Shown here: piece after piece, positions 9,435-18,165 of the stretch
How the letters are laid out: the number at the start of each line of letters is the position of its first letter
Position numbering within the stretch: position 1 is the first letter of the stretch
Assembly (NCBI GenBank): GCA_029213305.1
Contig: JARGPA010000014.1
Coordinates: 1 to 64,000 of the forward strand
Reading direction: 5' to 3'
DNA: 64,000 nucleotides
DNA from: Phycisphaerales bacterium
Lineage (GTDB): Bacteria; Planctomycetota; Phycisphaerae; Phycisphaerales; UBA1924
Notes under the pieces: generated by a model
What the model was told of the DNA's origin: nothing
What the model saw: only the letters and a program-made list of their open reading frames with translations
The model's database searches: none
Translations under genes and position numbers: made by a program

Positions 9435-10463
9435 ATGACGAGTGAATCCATCCAACCTGAAACACCCCAGAGTAACGATCCATCCACGGGAAAATTAATC
9501 CCTGGACTCATCCGTCTTGCTCGACCACATCAATGGTCAAAGGGAATCTTTGTGTTGATAGGGCCTCTGTTTGCGATTGCAGACGGCAAACTCCAAGACA
9601 TGCCTCGTATGGAACTTGCTCTAGCAACTGGACTTACATTTTTAGGGTTCTGTCTAGCAGCCTCTGGGTGTTATGTTTTTAACGATTTAGCAGATGTCGA
9701 TCGTGATCGAGCACATCCCAGAAAGAAAAATCGGCCTTTAGCTAGCGGGCAAGTCCCGATCTCGATTGCCAAGTTCTTTGGTGTCGGATTGCTTGTTGCG
9801 AGTCTATTTTGTGTGATTGGAGTCCCATCAGAGCTCAGAATCTGGGTTTTAGGGCTCATCGTGTTCTACATCATCAATGTCATGCTCTATTCGTCAGGAC
9901 TCAAGCACATCGTTATTGTCGATGTGTTGAGTTTGTCGTCTGGATTTGTGATTCGTGTATTAGGTGGCTGTGCCGCAGTCGGAATTGCCCCTTCGACTTG
10001 GTTACTCAACGCAACCCTGTTCTTGAGCATGTTTCTGGCTTTTGGCAAACGACTTGGCGAACGTCGACACATGGGTTCTGACGCAGATGCGATGGCCGTT
10101 CGCGATGTCCAACAACACTACACTGATCAAATGTTGCGGATGTTCGTCGTAGTAACCGGTGTCGCAACTCTTTTAACTTACACAGGTTACGTACAGAGCC
10201 AAGAACTCGATTATATGTACATTTTTGCAAGTAGACAAGCCGGTCTACCTGATCTCAACTCGGGTGGATTTGGTATGAACTTGCTTTGGATTACTGTCGC
10301 TCCAGCGACACTAGCACTACTCAGAACGATCACGCTTTTGATGCGTGGCCGATATGACGACCCAACTGAACTCGCGATCCATGACAACATGGTTCGACTC
10401 GCGGGGCTTATTTTCGTAGCCACCACAGTAATCGTGATCTGGATTCATGCGAATCCTCTCTGA
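9435..10463 (+). CDS. UbiA-family decaprenyl-phosphate phosphoribosyltransferase-like enzyme
   Basis: 342 residues with about eight to nine membrane helices. The N-terminus IRLARPHQWSKGIFVLIGP and the first Asp-rich motif NDLADVDRDRAHPRKKNRPL match the subfamily that moves 5-phosphoribose from PRPP onto a polyprenyl phosphate (the Rv3806c/UbiA branch) rather than the quinone branch. HYTDQMLRM lies at the expected second conserved region. The product, polyprenyl-phosphoryl-phosphoribose, is a precursor of lipid-linked arabinose or ribose donors in actinobacteria. The oxidoreductase pair (DprE1/DprE2) for arabinose is not in this window. Divergent from a GT-C-like gene. Confidence 0.8.
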   Translation: MTSESIQPETPQSNDPSTGKLIPGLIRLARPHQWSKGIFVLIGPLFAIADGKLQDMPRMELALATGLTFLGFCLAASGCYVFNDLADVDRDRAHPRKKNRPLASGQVPISIAKFFGVGLLVASLFCVIGVPSELRIWVLGLIVFYIINVMLYSSGLKHIVIVDVLSLSSGFVIRVLGGCAAVGIAPSTWLLNATLFLSMFLAFGKRLGERRHMGSDADAMAVRDVQQHYTDQMLRMFVVVTGVATLLTYTGYVQSQELDYMYIFASRQAGLPDLNSGGFGMNLLWITVAPATLALLRTITLLMRGRYDDPTELAIHDNMVRLAGLIFVATTVIVIWIHANPL

Positions 10464-10512
10464 TTTCCTCGATTTCTTGAATCTTTTTGCGTGTGGTATG
10501 GTAATTCTTGCA

Positions 10513-10680
10513 TATCCCTTCGGCGCATTTCCTGCGCTCCAATGGGGATAGATCTATGGACTGACACTCGTCAGTGTCGATAGGGAACCTTCGACAGGTA
10601 CCCAGATCAAGTGGTATCCCGTGACCCCCATGACGCGTATGTGGGTTTCGGTGTGTTCATCAGCGGGCTGGTATTCAGCC
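10513..10680 (+). promoter_or_regulatory. Hairpin-rich leader upstream of the secreted protease
   Basis: The 267-nt gap before the protease gene holds consecutive potential stems. TATCCC (10513-10518) pairs with GGGATA (10545-10550) around an inner hairpin GCGCA-tttcc-TGCGC (10523-10537). GACACT-cgtc-AGTGTC follows at 10563-10578, GGGAACCT-tcgac-AGGTACCC (one mismatch) at 10583-10603, and GGCTG-gtatt-CAGCC at 10666-10680. A second TATCCC at 10615-10620 could compete for GGGATA. This resembles a structured 5' UTR; it does not match a riboswitch class I recognise. Confidence 0.45.
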
Positions 10681-10730
10681 AAAGACAGCTTGGTGCAGCA
10701 ATGCTGGACCTAACAACGGAGTATTTTGAT

Positions 10731-13700
10731 ATGAAAAGGGATCATGGAAAGCTCGTATCAGTGAGAACACTGACGGGCATCGTCGGTGCCATGGTGGGCA
10801 TCTCGGCATTTGCGACTGGATCTGCCATTGCGCAGAGCAGTTATATGGAAGAGCCTGCGGCTGCGACACCTGAAGAAGGCGTGGACTTTGCACAACTCGC
10901 AGCAATGGCCGGCCGCGGTGGGGGCGCTTCTGCTTCAAGTGACGGCCTCAAGTCTTGGAAGGATGTTTCCAAGGACTATGAACGAGTCGTCTCAACTGCA
11001 GACGGGAACTCGTTCTACAACTTGTTCATCAATCGTAAGACGAACCAAGTTCTCGCAGAACTTCCACGCGGTTACGAAAAGCAAAATCACTTTTTCGCGA
11101 TGACTGTCGCGGGCGGTGAAATCTTCGCAGGCCTACAGGCGGGTGATCTGTACACGAAGTGGAAGCGAATCGGTAATCGTCTCGCGTTGATTCAACCTCA
11201 GATCGCAGTGCGTTCAACAGGAGATCAAGAATCAAAGGACTCAGTCGAGACTGTTTGGACTGATCGCGTCTTGCTTGATGTCGCAATCGTTTCAACAGGA
11301 CCTACGGGTCAACCAGTGATCGATCTCGACGACTTGCTCGTTGGTAAAGCTCGCACATTCTTTGGCCCCTCTGCGCTTGCGCTCAACAAGAGCTTGACAA
11401 CTGTGAATGAAATCAAAGCATTCCCAGGCAATATTGAGCTCGAGTTTGAAGGCCCAGTTGCAGGCGGGACTATGAAGAAGTTCCACTACTCTATCTCACA
11501 TATCAAAGGCACTCGTGGGTTTAAACCGCGCCAAGCAGATCAACGAGTTGGGTATTTCGTAACAACATATACAGATCTTGGTCAATACGACGCGAAAGAA
11601 AAGAACCGTCGCTTGATCAACCGTTGGCACATTGAGAAAGCTGATCCGAAACTAACTCTGAGTCCTCCAAAGGAACCCATCGTGTACTACATCGAGCACA
11701 CGGTGCCGATTCGTTATCGCCGTTGGGTTCGCCAAGGGGTTGAGAGCTGGAACGATGCGTTCCGCAAGATTGGAATCGAAGGCGCGATCCAAGTTCAATA
11801 CCAGGACAAAGCATCTGGCGCGAACATGGATAAAGATCCTGAAGATGTTCGTTACAACTTCGTCCGTTGGATTTCTAACGACGTTGCAACCGCGATCGGA
11901 CCTTCACGCGTGAACCCGATGACGGGACAGATTCTCGATGCAGATGTTGTGCTTACTGATGGTTGGGCGCGTGTATTTACTTATCGTTGGGAGGACCTTC
12001 TCGGTTCTCTCGCAACCGAAGGGTACGCACCTGCGACACTTGATTGGCTCGAAGAAAATCCCAAGTGGGATCCACGTTTGCGACTTGCAACTCCTGAGCA
12101 ACGCGAACGAATGTTAATTGAGCGCGAAGCATGCTCAATCGCTGAACACAACGACGCATTACATAATGCATCGCAAAGCGACAACGGGTTCATCCCAGGC
12201 ACAAGCATGATTGGCAACAACGAGTTCGACGGACTCAACGGCCGAGCATCACAGGTATCTGGCATGTGTATGGCTGCAACAGGTAAAGCGCTTGATCTCG
12301 CGTCGATGCGTATGTACTTGAGCATGATCGAAATGTTTGCACTCGACGCACAAGCTGCATCGATGTCAACAAGTGAAACAGGCGATCCAGAGATCGATCC
12401 TGAAACACTTGAGATGATCCGCAAACAGCTCGAAGAAAACCCTGGTCTGAAATCAATGATTCCACCTGAATATCTGGCGATGCTTGAAAAAGGCGACGAG
12501 CCAGAAGAAAAGGATGAAGCAGAAGAAGACGAGGGAGAAACTGAAGGCGACGCAACTCCTAAGAAGGAGCAAGGCGACATGATCGACGGCGTACCAGAAT
12601 GGTTCGTTGGACCGATGCTCGCAGAACTTGTTGCGCACGAAGTTGGACACACCCTCGGGCTGCGCCACAACTTTAAGGGCTCAAGCTCATACTCACTCGA
12701 AACCATCAACTCTGATGAGATGAAAGATGTGAAGCCTTGGTCATCATCAGTGATGGACTACAACGGCATTAACATTCAAATGCCAGGATACGGCGATGTC
12801 CAAGGAAACTACTCCTCAGACGGAATCGGTCCATATGACTACTGGGCGATCGAGTACGGTTACGGCAGCGGCGATCTTGACAAAGTACTCTCACGCGTTT
12901 CAGAACCTGAGCTCGCGTACGGTACTGACGAAGACACCTTCGGTCCTGACCCTCGTGCTCGTCGTTATGACTTGAGTGAAAACCCATTGGATTACGCGAA
13001 CAGCCAGATGGAGCTTGTAAAAACGATCCGAAGTGGACTCGTTGAAAACTTTGTTCAAGACGGAGAGTCATGGTCAAGAGCTCGTAGAGGATACTTGATC
13101 ACACTCAACACACAGATGCAATCACTCTCAATGATGAGCAACTGGGTTGGATCTGCATATGTTTACCGTGATAAGAAGGGTGACCCGGGCGCTCGCGCTC
13201 CGATCGAGGTTGTCCCTGCAGAGCGCCAACGCGCAGCGATGAAATTCGTGATTGAAAACTCATTCATGGATGACGCATACGGTATCACCCCTGAGCTTCT
13301 TGCTCATACTACTGTCGATAAGTGGTGGGACGATATTAACACTGTGTTTGCAGATGCTGCAATGCCTATCCATGATCGTGTGATGGGTATGCAAGCTTCA
13401 GCATTGACAATGTTGCTCAATCCACAAACAGTTCAACGTGTGTATGACTATGAACTGTTTGTCCCGGCTGACCAAGACGCACTCACTCTTGCAGAGTTGA
13501 TGCAATCAGTCACAGAGTCAATCTGGACTGAAATCGGTGAGAAACCAAGCATGAAGTTTACTGAACGCAAGCCGATGATTTCATCACTTCGTCGTAACCT
13601 TCAGCGTGAGCATCTCAGCAGACTCCTTGATATGGCTTTCGAGAACCGAGGGTTCAACTCCTCCGCGAAACCAGTCAAGATGCTTGCAACTATGCATCTT

Positions 13701-13838
13701 CAGTTCATCAAAGACAATGTTGATGAAGTTATCGCGAACGGCGACAAGCTTGACACATACACAAGAGCACATCTCCAAGAGATCTCTACTCGTGTAGGCA
13801 AAGCGCTCGACGCGAACTACATGTACCGCGACAACTAA
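10731..13838 (+). CDS. Secreted zinc-dependent metalloprotease (DUF5117/DUF4953-type)
   Basis: 1035 residues from the ATG at 10731, which has a CGGAG ribosome site; an open frame continues upstream to 10611 but lacks support. An N-terminal signal peptide ends near ATGSAIAQ. The metzincin-like zinc motif HEVGHTLGLRH is near residue 636, and SSVMDYNGINIQMPGYG about 40 residues later supplies the Met-turn-like segment. The family is a large group of secreted proteases common in Planctomycetota and Bacteroidota. An acidic low-complexity stretch (Glu/Asp-rich, about residues 585-615) sits just before the zinc motif. A strong terminator follows. Substrate unknown. Confidence 0.9.
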   Translation: MKRDHGKLVSVRTLTGIVGAMVGISAFATGSAIAQSSYMEEPAAATPEEGVDFAQLAAMAGRGGGASASSDGLKSWKDVSKDYERVVSTADGNSFYNLFINRKTNQVLAELPRGYEKQNHFFAMTVAGGEIFAGLQAGDLYTKWKRIGNRLALIQPQIAVRSTGDQESKDSVETVWTDRVLLDVAIVSTGPTGQPVIDLDDLLVGKARTFFGPSALALNKSLTTVNEIKAFPGNIELEFEGPVAGGTMKKFHYSISHIKGTRGFKPRQADQRVGYFVTTYTDLGQYDAKEKNRRLINRWHIEKADPKLTLSPPKEPIVYYIEHTVPIRYRRWVRQGVESWNDAFRKIGIEGAIQVQYQDKASGANMDKDPEDVRYNFVRWISNDVATAIGPSRVNPMTGQILDADVVLTDGWARVFTYRWEDLLGSLATEGYAPATLDWLEENPKWDPRLRLATPEQRERMLIEREACSIAEHNDALHNASQSDNGFIPGTSMIGNNEFDGLNGRASQVSGMCMAATGKALDLASMRMYLSMIEMFALDAQAASMSTSETGDPEIDPETLEMIRKQLEENPGLKSMIPPEYLAMLEKGDEPEEKDEAEEDEGETEGDATPKKEQGDMIDGVPEWFVGPMLAELVAHEVGHTLGLRHNFKGSSSYSLETINSDEMKDVKPWSSSVMDYNGINIQMPGYGDVQGNYSSDGIGPYDYWAIEYGYGSGDLDKVLSRVSEPELAYGTDEDTFGPDPRARRYDLSENPLDYANSQMELVKTIRSGLVENFVQDGESWSRARRGYLITLNTQMQSLSMMSNWVGSAYVYRDKKGDPGARAPIEVVPAERQRAAMKFVIENSFMDDAYGITPELLAHTTVDKWWDDINTVFADAAMPIHDRVMGMQASALTMLLNPQTVQRVYDYELFVPADQDALTLAELMQSVTESIWTEIGEKPSMKFTERKPMISSLRRNLQREHLSRLLDMAFENRGFNSSAKPVKMLATMHLQFIKDNVDEVIANGDKLDTYTRAHLQEISTRVGKALDANYMYRDN

Positions 13839-13860
13839 GCGATACATTGAATCTAACCTT

Positions 13861-13896
13861 AAACGGGCGGCTCACTTGAGCCGCCCGTTTTTTCAT
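13861..13896 (+). terminator. Rho-independent terminator after the metalloprotease
   Basis: A perfect GC-rich hairpin (ACGGGCGGCTCA, 2-nt loop, TGAGCCGCCCGT) is followed by a T run, starting about 24 nt after the stop codon. Confidence 0.95.
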
Positions 13897-13939
13897 AGTC
13901 CCTTTAGGACTCTGTCGCAATCGTTCGATAGTAAAGCAG

Positions 13940-14953
13940 ATGAACACTGAGAAACCCCAAAGCACAAAGCATTCAAAGACAACCAACATTGCTGTTTGGG
14001 CGATTATTCTTCTCGCGACTCTCGCTTGTTTTGCGTGGATACTCGGGAGTTGGTTATACCCATTCGATATCGTCGCGTCTCAGCAGATGCTGCTGAGTGT
14101 TCTTGTTTCAATTCCATTGATTCTTTTCTTGATCCTTCGTCGTTATAGAGTGTGCGCAGTGCTCGTGGTTCTGTTAATTGTGTCGATATCACCCATTGTG
14201 TCCAATCGACACTTGGTATTACCACTTGTGGACATAAGTACGAAACCTAAAAACTCATTGCGTGTGATTTCTTTGAACATTCATCCTGAAAACGAATCGT
14301 GGGATCTGGTTGTCCAGGAGTTGCTCGCCTACGAAGCAGATTTAATTGTGCTTCTTGAAGTGCCTGCGGAGCTTAGCCGATCGATCAAAGATCGAGGTTA
14401 CCTCGATTCAACACCTTATTCACATTGGGTCCGTCGTCCTTGGATAGACAATCTGAGTTCACCTTGTTACATGATCAGCCGTTGGCCGATCGATGCACTC
14501 CCTGCTCCGCTTGACCCTGCTTATCCAGATCTCCAACTGTATCGTCGGCTCAAACTCCCGGGTGGAGACATTGCAATTGGTTTAGCCCATCCACTTTCGC
14601 CGAGAAACTCTCAACGATGGGACGAGGGTAACTTGATGATCGAATCTCAAGCTCGTGCGGTGAAAATGATCAACGAGCAGTTTGACATGCCTTTGATTGT
14701 TGCAGCTGATCTTAATGCAGGACCTGCACAACAGCGCGCCAGATCATTCAGGTCTGTAGGATTATCGATGAGTAAACCATTGCTCAGATTCGGCGGCAGT
14801 TTTCCAGCAAATTCACCAACCCCGTCTGCAGCAATGGTGCACCTAGACGATGTGTGGACGCTTGGCGATATCGCGCCAATCGCATGGGACACATTCGAAG
14901 TTGTAGGGAGTGATCATCGTGCGGTTATTGTTGATTTGAAGATCGGCGATTGA
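13940..14953 (+). CDS. Membrane-anchored endonuclease/exonuclease/phosphatase-family protein
   Basis: 337 residues. Three N-terminal membrane helices (about residues 14-90) precede an EEP domain. Motifs are RVISLNIHPEN, ADLIVLLEV, the metal site VAADLNAGPAQQ, and the final VVGSDHRAVIVDL with the catalytic Asp-His pair, so this copy looks active. It has the same architecture as the protein at 1209-2462. Proteins of this YafD/VanZ-like layout are widespread but mostly uncharacterised. The last 29 nt overlap the 3' end of the convergent flippase gene. Confidence 0.85.
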   Translation: MNTEKPQSTKHSKTTNIAVWAIILLATLACFAWILGSWLYPFDIVASQQMLLSVLVSIPLILFLILRRYRVCAVLVVLLIVSISPIVSNRHLVLPLVDISTKPKNSLRVISLNIHPENESWDLVVQELLAYEADLIVLLEVPAELSRSIKDRGYLDSTPYSHWVRRPWIDNLSSPCYMISRWPIDALPAPLDPAYPDLQLYRRLKLPGGDIAIGLAHPLSPRNSQRWDEGNLMIESQARAVKMINEQFDMPLIVAADLNAGPAQQRARSFRSVGLSMSKPLLRFGGSFPANSPTPSAAMVHLDDVWTLGDIAPIAWDTFEVVGSDHRAVIVDLKIGD

Positions 14954-16580
14954 TCATGTTAAAAATTCTTGATCGCTCAGGTGCATCGAGCACAATCGTG
15001 AAACTTGCGATTGAGTAGATTATACCGAATAACAATACAGAACCAAAGATCCATGCACGATCAATCGTTGCTCTTCGTTCGAAGTTGATAGTTCCTCGCA
15101 TACCAAGGTCGCTCAGATGCCCGCTGAAATACAAGACTGCCCAAGCTCCTGCGAGTGCGATGATTGTCGCTATGAGCGGACGGGTAAGCGATAGCAATAG
15201 CGATGACGCTTTGATGTGTAAACACTTCCCAGCAATAATTGGTAATCCGAAGAGGTGAATCACAACAAACACGAGCGCAAACATAGTCGGAGGCGCATAC
15301 ACGACCAAGTGCTCGGGCAAGACAAACATAAGAATAACAGAAGACAATGGGGCGAAAATACCCCCGGCAAAGATCCAAGGCGCATAAGCTTTGATGTATC
15401 CCGATCCATAAAGAATGATCATCCATGTATCAGAGATTGCTCGTGCAACGAGTGCAATCGCGAGGATTCTGGACATATAAACCGCGATAGGCATTACAGT
15501 ATTGTAATTCTCAAGCGAACTACCCACCCAGAGATCAAAGATAGGCCAGCCATAGAAGAAAATGACCACTGCTGCAGGGATCGCGATCATCGAAGTTAGT
15601 TTGGTTTGAATGCTGATGAGTCTTTGTAGCTTTCGTCTTGACTCTTCGTCATCATCTCCCGACGCGAGCCTCGCGCTTACAGCATCTGAACCGAACTGAA
15701 CACCAGTGGTGCACATTCTGATGTATGCTACGAATCGAAACCCGACACCCCATGCGGCATTTGCGAGAGTTCCATTAAACAAGTTGAGCAAGAGAGGTGG
15801 AATCTGCTCGTGAAGATTCATCGCAACTTGCACGCCTGTGTTCCATGAAAATGTCGACAAGACTTGCGATCTAGCCTCTTGATCACTCCCTTTAATTCTG
15901 AACATCAGACGATGATCCTTCGAGACCATCACAACCGCAGCGATCAGCATCCCGATTGTCGCGAGCGATGCCCAGGTTACGCCGTGGAGAGTAAGTCCAA
16001 GTGCGGGATCATCAATTGCGATCACATACCCAAGGATAAAAACCGAAACAATGTTGCTTGCTCTGACTCCGATATACCAAATGTTGTATCCGATGAACTT
16101 CTCTTTTACCAGATACATATTGAGAATCGGCGCGAGCAAAATCATCGCAGCGGTATAACACCCTTGTCCGATGACGAACCATCTTGCAGGGGTTACAAAC
16201 TCTTCTGAAATCTTAAAACTCGGGATGAGAAAATAAACAATCGCAAAGCTAACAACTGAAAGCCCTGTGCAAACTACAGAGATCAGGCAGATGGTTGCAT
16301 AGTTTTTCCGAAAGGATTCATCGTCAGAGTGGTATGCTTGCCCGAGTTCTCGCACGAGTGATTGTTGTATGATCTGACGAAAGATCCCCGCGAGTCCGAT
16401 GTTGGCGCCGAGCAGGGTGATGATCCCGAAAGCTGAATCCCCAAGCCATCGCAAAGTCAACGGAACAACAATCAACCCAAGCGAAAGGGTGATGAGCAGT
16501 CTTGTGTAGTTTGAAAAGATCCGCAGTAGATGATTCTTGGTTTCAGACAATCGAGCACCCGCCCTCAACAGAGATATCAA
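14925..16580 (-). CDS. wzx: Polysaccharide flippase, MOP/Wzx-like
   Basis: 551 residues with about 12-14 membrane segments across the length. The N-terminus (FSNYTRLLITLSLGLIVVPL, then LRWLGDSAFGI) is typical of Wzx/PST flippases of the MOP superfamily, which move undecaprenyl-linked repeat units across the inner membrane. It starts with TTG at 16580, overlapping the polymerase stop codon as TTGA, so flippase and polymerase are translationally linked. The 3' end overlaps the convergent EEP gene by 29 nt. Substrate specificity cannot be read from the sequence. Confidence 0.88.
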   Translation of the reverse strand: MISLLRAGARLSETKNHLLRIFSNYTRLLITLSLGLIVVPLTLRWLGDSAFGIITLLGANIGLAGIFRQIIQQSLVRELGQAYHSDDESFRKNYATICLISVVCTGLSVVSFAIVYFLIPSFKISEEFVTPARWFVIGQGCYTAAMILLAPILNMYLVKEKFIGYNIWYIGVRASNIVSVFILGYVIAIDDPALGLTLHGVTWASLATIGMLIAAVVMVSKDHRLMFRIKGSDQEARSQVLSTFSWNTGVQVAMNLHEQIPPLLLNLFNGTLANAAWGVGFRFVAYIRMCTTGVQFGSDAVSARLASGDDDEESRRKLQRLISIQTKLTSMIAIPAAVVIFFYGWPIFDLWVGSSLENYNTVMPIAVYMSRILAIALVARAISDTWMIILYGSGYIKAYAPWIFAGGIFAPLSSVILMFVLPEHLVVYAPPTMFALVFVVIHLFGLPIIAGKCLHIKASSLLLSLTRPLIATIIALAGAWAVLYFSGHLSDLGMRGTINFERRATIDRAWIFGSVLLFGIIYSIASFTIVLDAPERSRIFNMINRRSSNQQ

Positions 16581-17971
16581 TAATCCGAATACGCTTCATC
16601 GTAGTTGTATTCTGAATCATAAGTCGCATCAGAATCCCAACTGAGATCATCCCAAGATCCTTCTTCTACCTTGATCCATCCGATGAGCTTGAGCGCCCAC
16701 GAGATGATTTTCATCAATACAAACGCAGAGATAATGTTGAGCAAAGCAAGGAAGAAGAACGTGCCAAGCTCTCCTCGCGCGAGTGCGATGAACTGCCCAA
16801 TAGCGGCGCCCATTGGAAGTACAATAAATGGATTTGATGAAAACCAGATCACTGCTCGATCAAAGAACCGGATAGAGAAACCGAGGATGATTGGATACAG
16901 CCAGAGTGCAATGAACGGATTATCGTTTGCGATGTGTCCGATGACCCCGGGTCCAATATTCCAACCTTCTCCTTTGCCTGAGACTTTGACTTCAGTTTCA
17001 GGCATTGTGAACCCGAGCGCATCAGGTTTTCCCACCCAGATAGATCGAGGGATTGGGAAAGACAGTACGAGTCTCAACGAATGCAGTGTGTCGTATGGAT
17101 GTGAGTCCGGACGAGACTCGATCAACCACATGCTGTTGAGACCTGCTCGTTGGCCGTAGAGTACGTCTTTGATCCCTTCTCCAGCGGACGCGTCTTTGAG
17201 TGTCGAGATGTTTTGCATCGCAGATTGATCGCGAAACTCACCCGATCGAGCAGATGTGACGAGTGCGAGCAAAATGAGACCTGCAATGGAAACGACACCC
17301 ATTCGGAAGAAGATTGTCTTGAACGGAAAGTATCTCCAGTGACTGAAGTAGAGCGCCCAGAGAACTGCGAGTACAACCCCGAGCAAATCTCGTCGGCCAA
17401 AGTTCTGTGCGAAAGTGAGCCCCATTGACAGAAGAATGATGGCCGCCGCAGTAAACAAGAAGAAGGGATTCAGCAACCTTGGGGCGGCTGCCCATGTTGC
17501 GAGTCCCGCTGCAATCGCATAGAGGCCATATGCAAGTCTTTGGAATCCAGGTCCAAGCACCGGGGTATAGACAAGGACATACTGACTCAGAATCCCAACC
17601 CCAATCATGACGGCGGCGATCATCATCAATCCAAATGGAGAATAGACCGCTTTGTTCTCTGGTTTGCGTTGAAAGAACTTGTCTACATGTCGGGTTGAGT
17701 ATTGGTACGAAACAAAGAAGATCACCATAAACACAGTGAGCATTGCCGAAAATATGACCGAGGTTCCATCAACATCTGTTGGATGAAAAAACGCGGTGTC
17801 ATTCGTAAGCACACTCGCAGCGGTCCCCGTAATTTGGAAAATTATCATCCCAGCGAGAAAGAAGTTCCTCAACGAGACCAGTTCTTCCTTCCCTCTTGAT
17901 ACCTGCGTCATGACATAGATCGCGATGAAGATCGCCATGCCAATCAGGTAAAATGAGGTAAGCGTGCCCAT
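16577..17971 (-). CDS. O-antigen/exopolysaccharide polymerase-like membrane protein (Wzy-type)
   Basis: 464 residues, about 11-12 membrane segments, with a large periplasmic loop (about residues 255-345) containing RAGLNSMWLIE and LRLVLSFPIPRSIW, as seen in oligosaccharide repeat-unit polymerases. Wzy proteins join lipid-linked repeat units in the periplasm, and the adjacent flippase supports this role. The C-terminal tail is unusual: after the last helix about 28 residues are highly acidic and contain five tyrosines in the last 14-15 positions (ending DEAYSDY). The ATG at 17971 is clear. Confidence 0.78.
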   Translation of the reverse strand: MGTLTSFYLIGMAIFIAIYVMTQVSRGKEELVSLRNFFLAGMIIFQITGTAASVLTNDTAFFHPTDVDGTSVIFSAMLTVFMVIFFVSYQYSTRHVDKFFQRKPENKAVYSPFGLMMIAAVMIGVGILSQYVLVYTPVLGPGFQRLAYGLYAIAAGLATWAAAPRLLNPFFLFTAAAIILLSMGLTFAQNFGRRDLLGVVLAVLWALYFSHWRYFPFKTIFFRMGVVSIAGLILLALVTSARSGEFRDQSAMQNISTLKDASAGEGIKDVLYGQRAGLNSMWLIESRPDSHPYDTLHSLRLVLSFPIPRSIWVGKPDALGFTMPETEVKVSGKGEGWNIGPGVIGHIANDNPFIALWLYPIILGFSIRFFDRAVIWFSSNPFIVLPMGAAIGQFIALARGELGTFFFLALLNIISAFVLMKIISWALKLIGWIKVEEGSWDDLSWDSDATYDSEYNYDEAYSDY

Positions 17972-18027
17972 ATTGGACTCCAGATCGAGAAGAGTGTCAC
18001 TAAGTGGGAATTATCGGCCAATAAAGT

Positions 18028-18055
18028 GTTTTTTAGGAGAAAACCTCTAAAAAAC
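18028..18055 (-). terminator. AT-rich inverted repeat between the GT4 gene and the polymerase gene
   Basis: GTTTTTTAG (18028-18036) and CTAAAAAAC (18047-18055) form a 9-bp stem with a 10-nt loop in the 194-nt gap. It could be a weak terminator of the upstream glycosyltransferase operon, but the stem is AT-rich and no GC core supports it. Confidence 0.35.
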
Positions 18056-18165
18056 AACCTGATTTATGTCTTTTCTATCGCTGTACGAACCACACTCTTC
18101 GAAGGTTTAGTCAAAGTGCTCGACATGTCGATATCGAACGCTTTGTTGATCTTCAACTGATCGAG

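Noticed and set aside
11981-12709. 242-codon minus-strand frame rich in Ser
   Set aside because: It lies fully inside the metalloprotease gene, spanning its zinc motif; its composition is the antisense of an acidic region.
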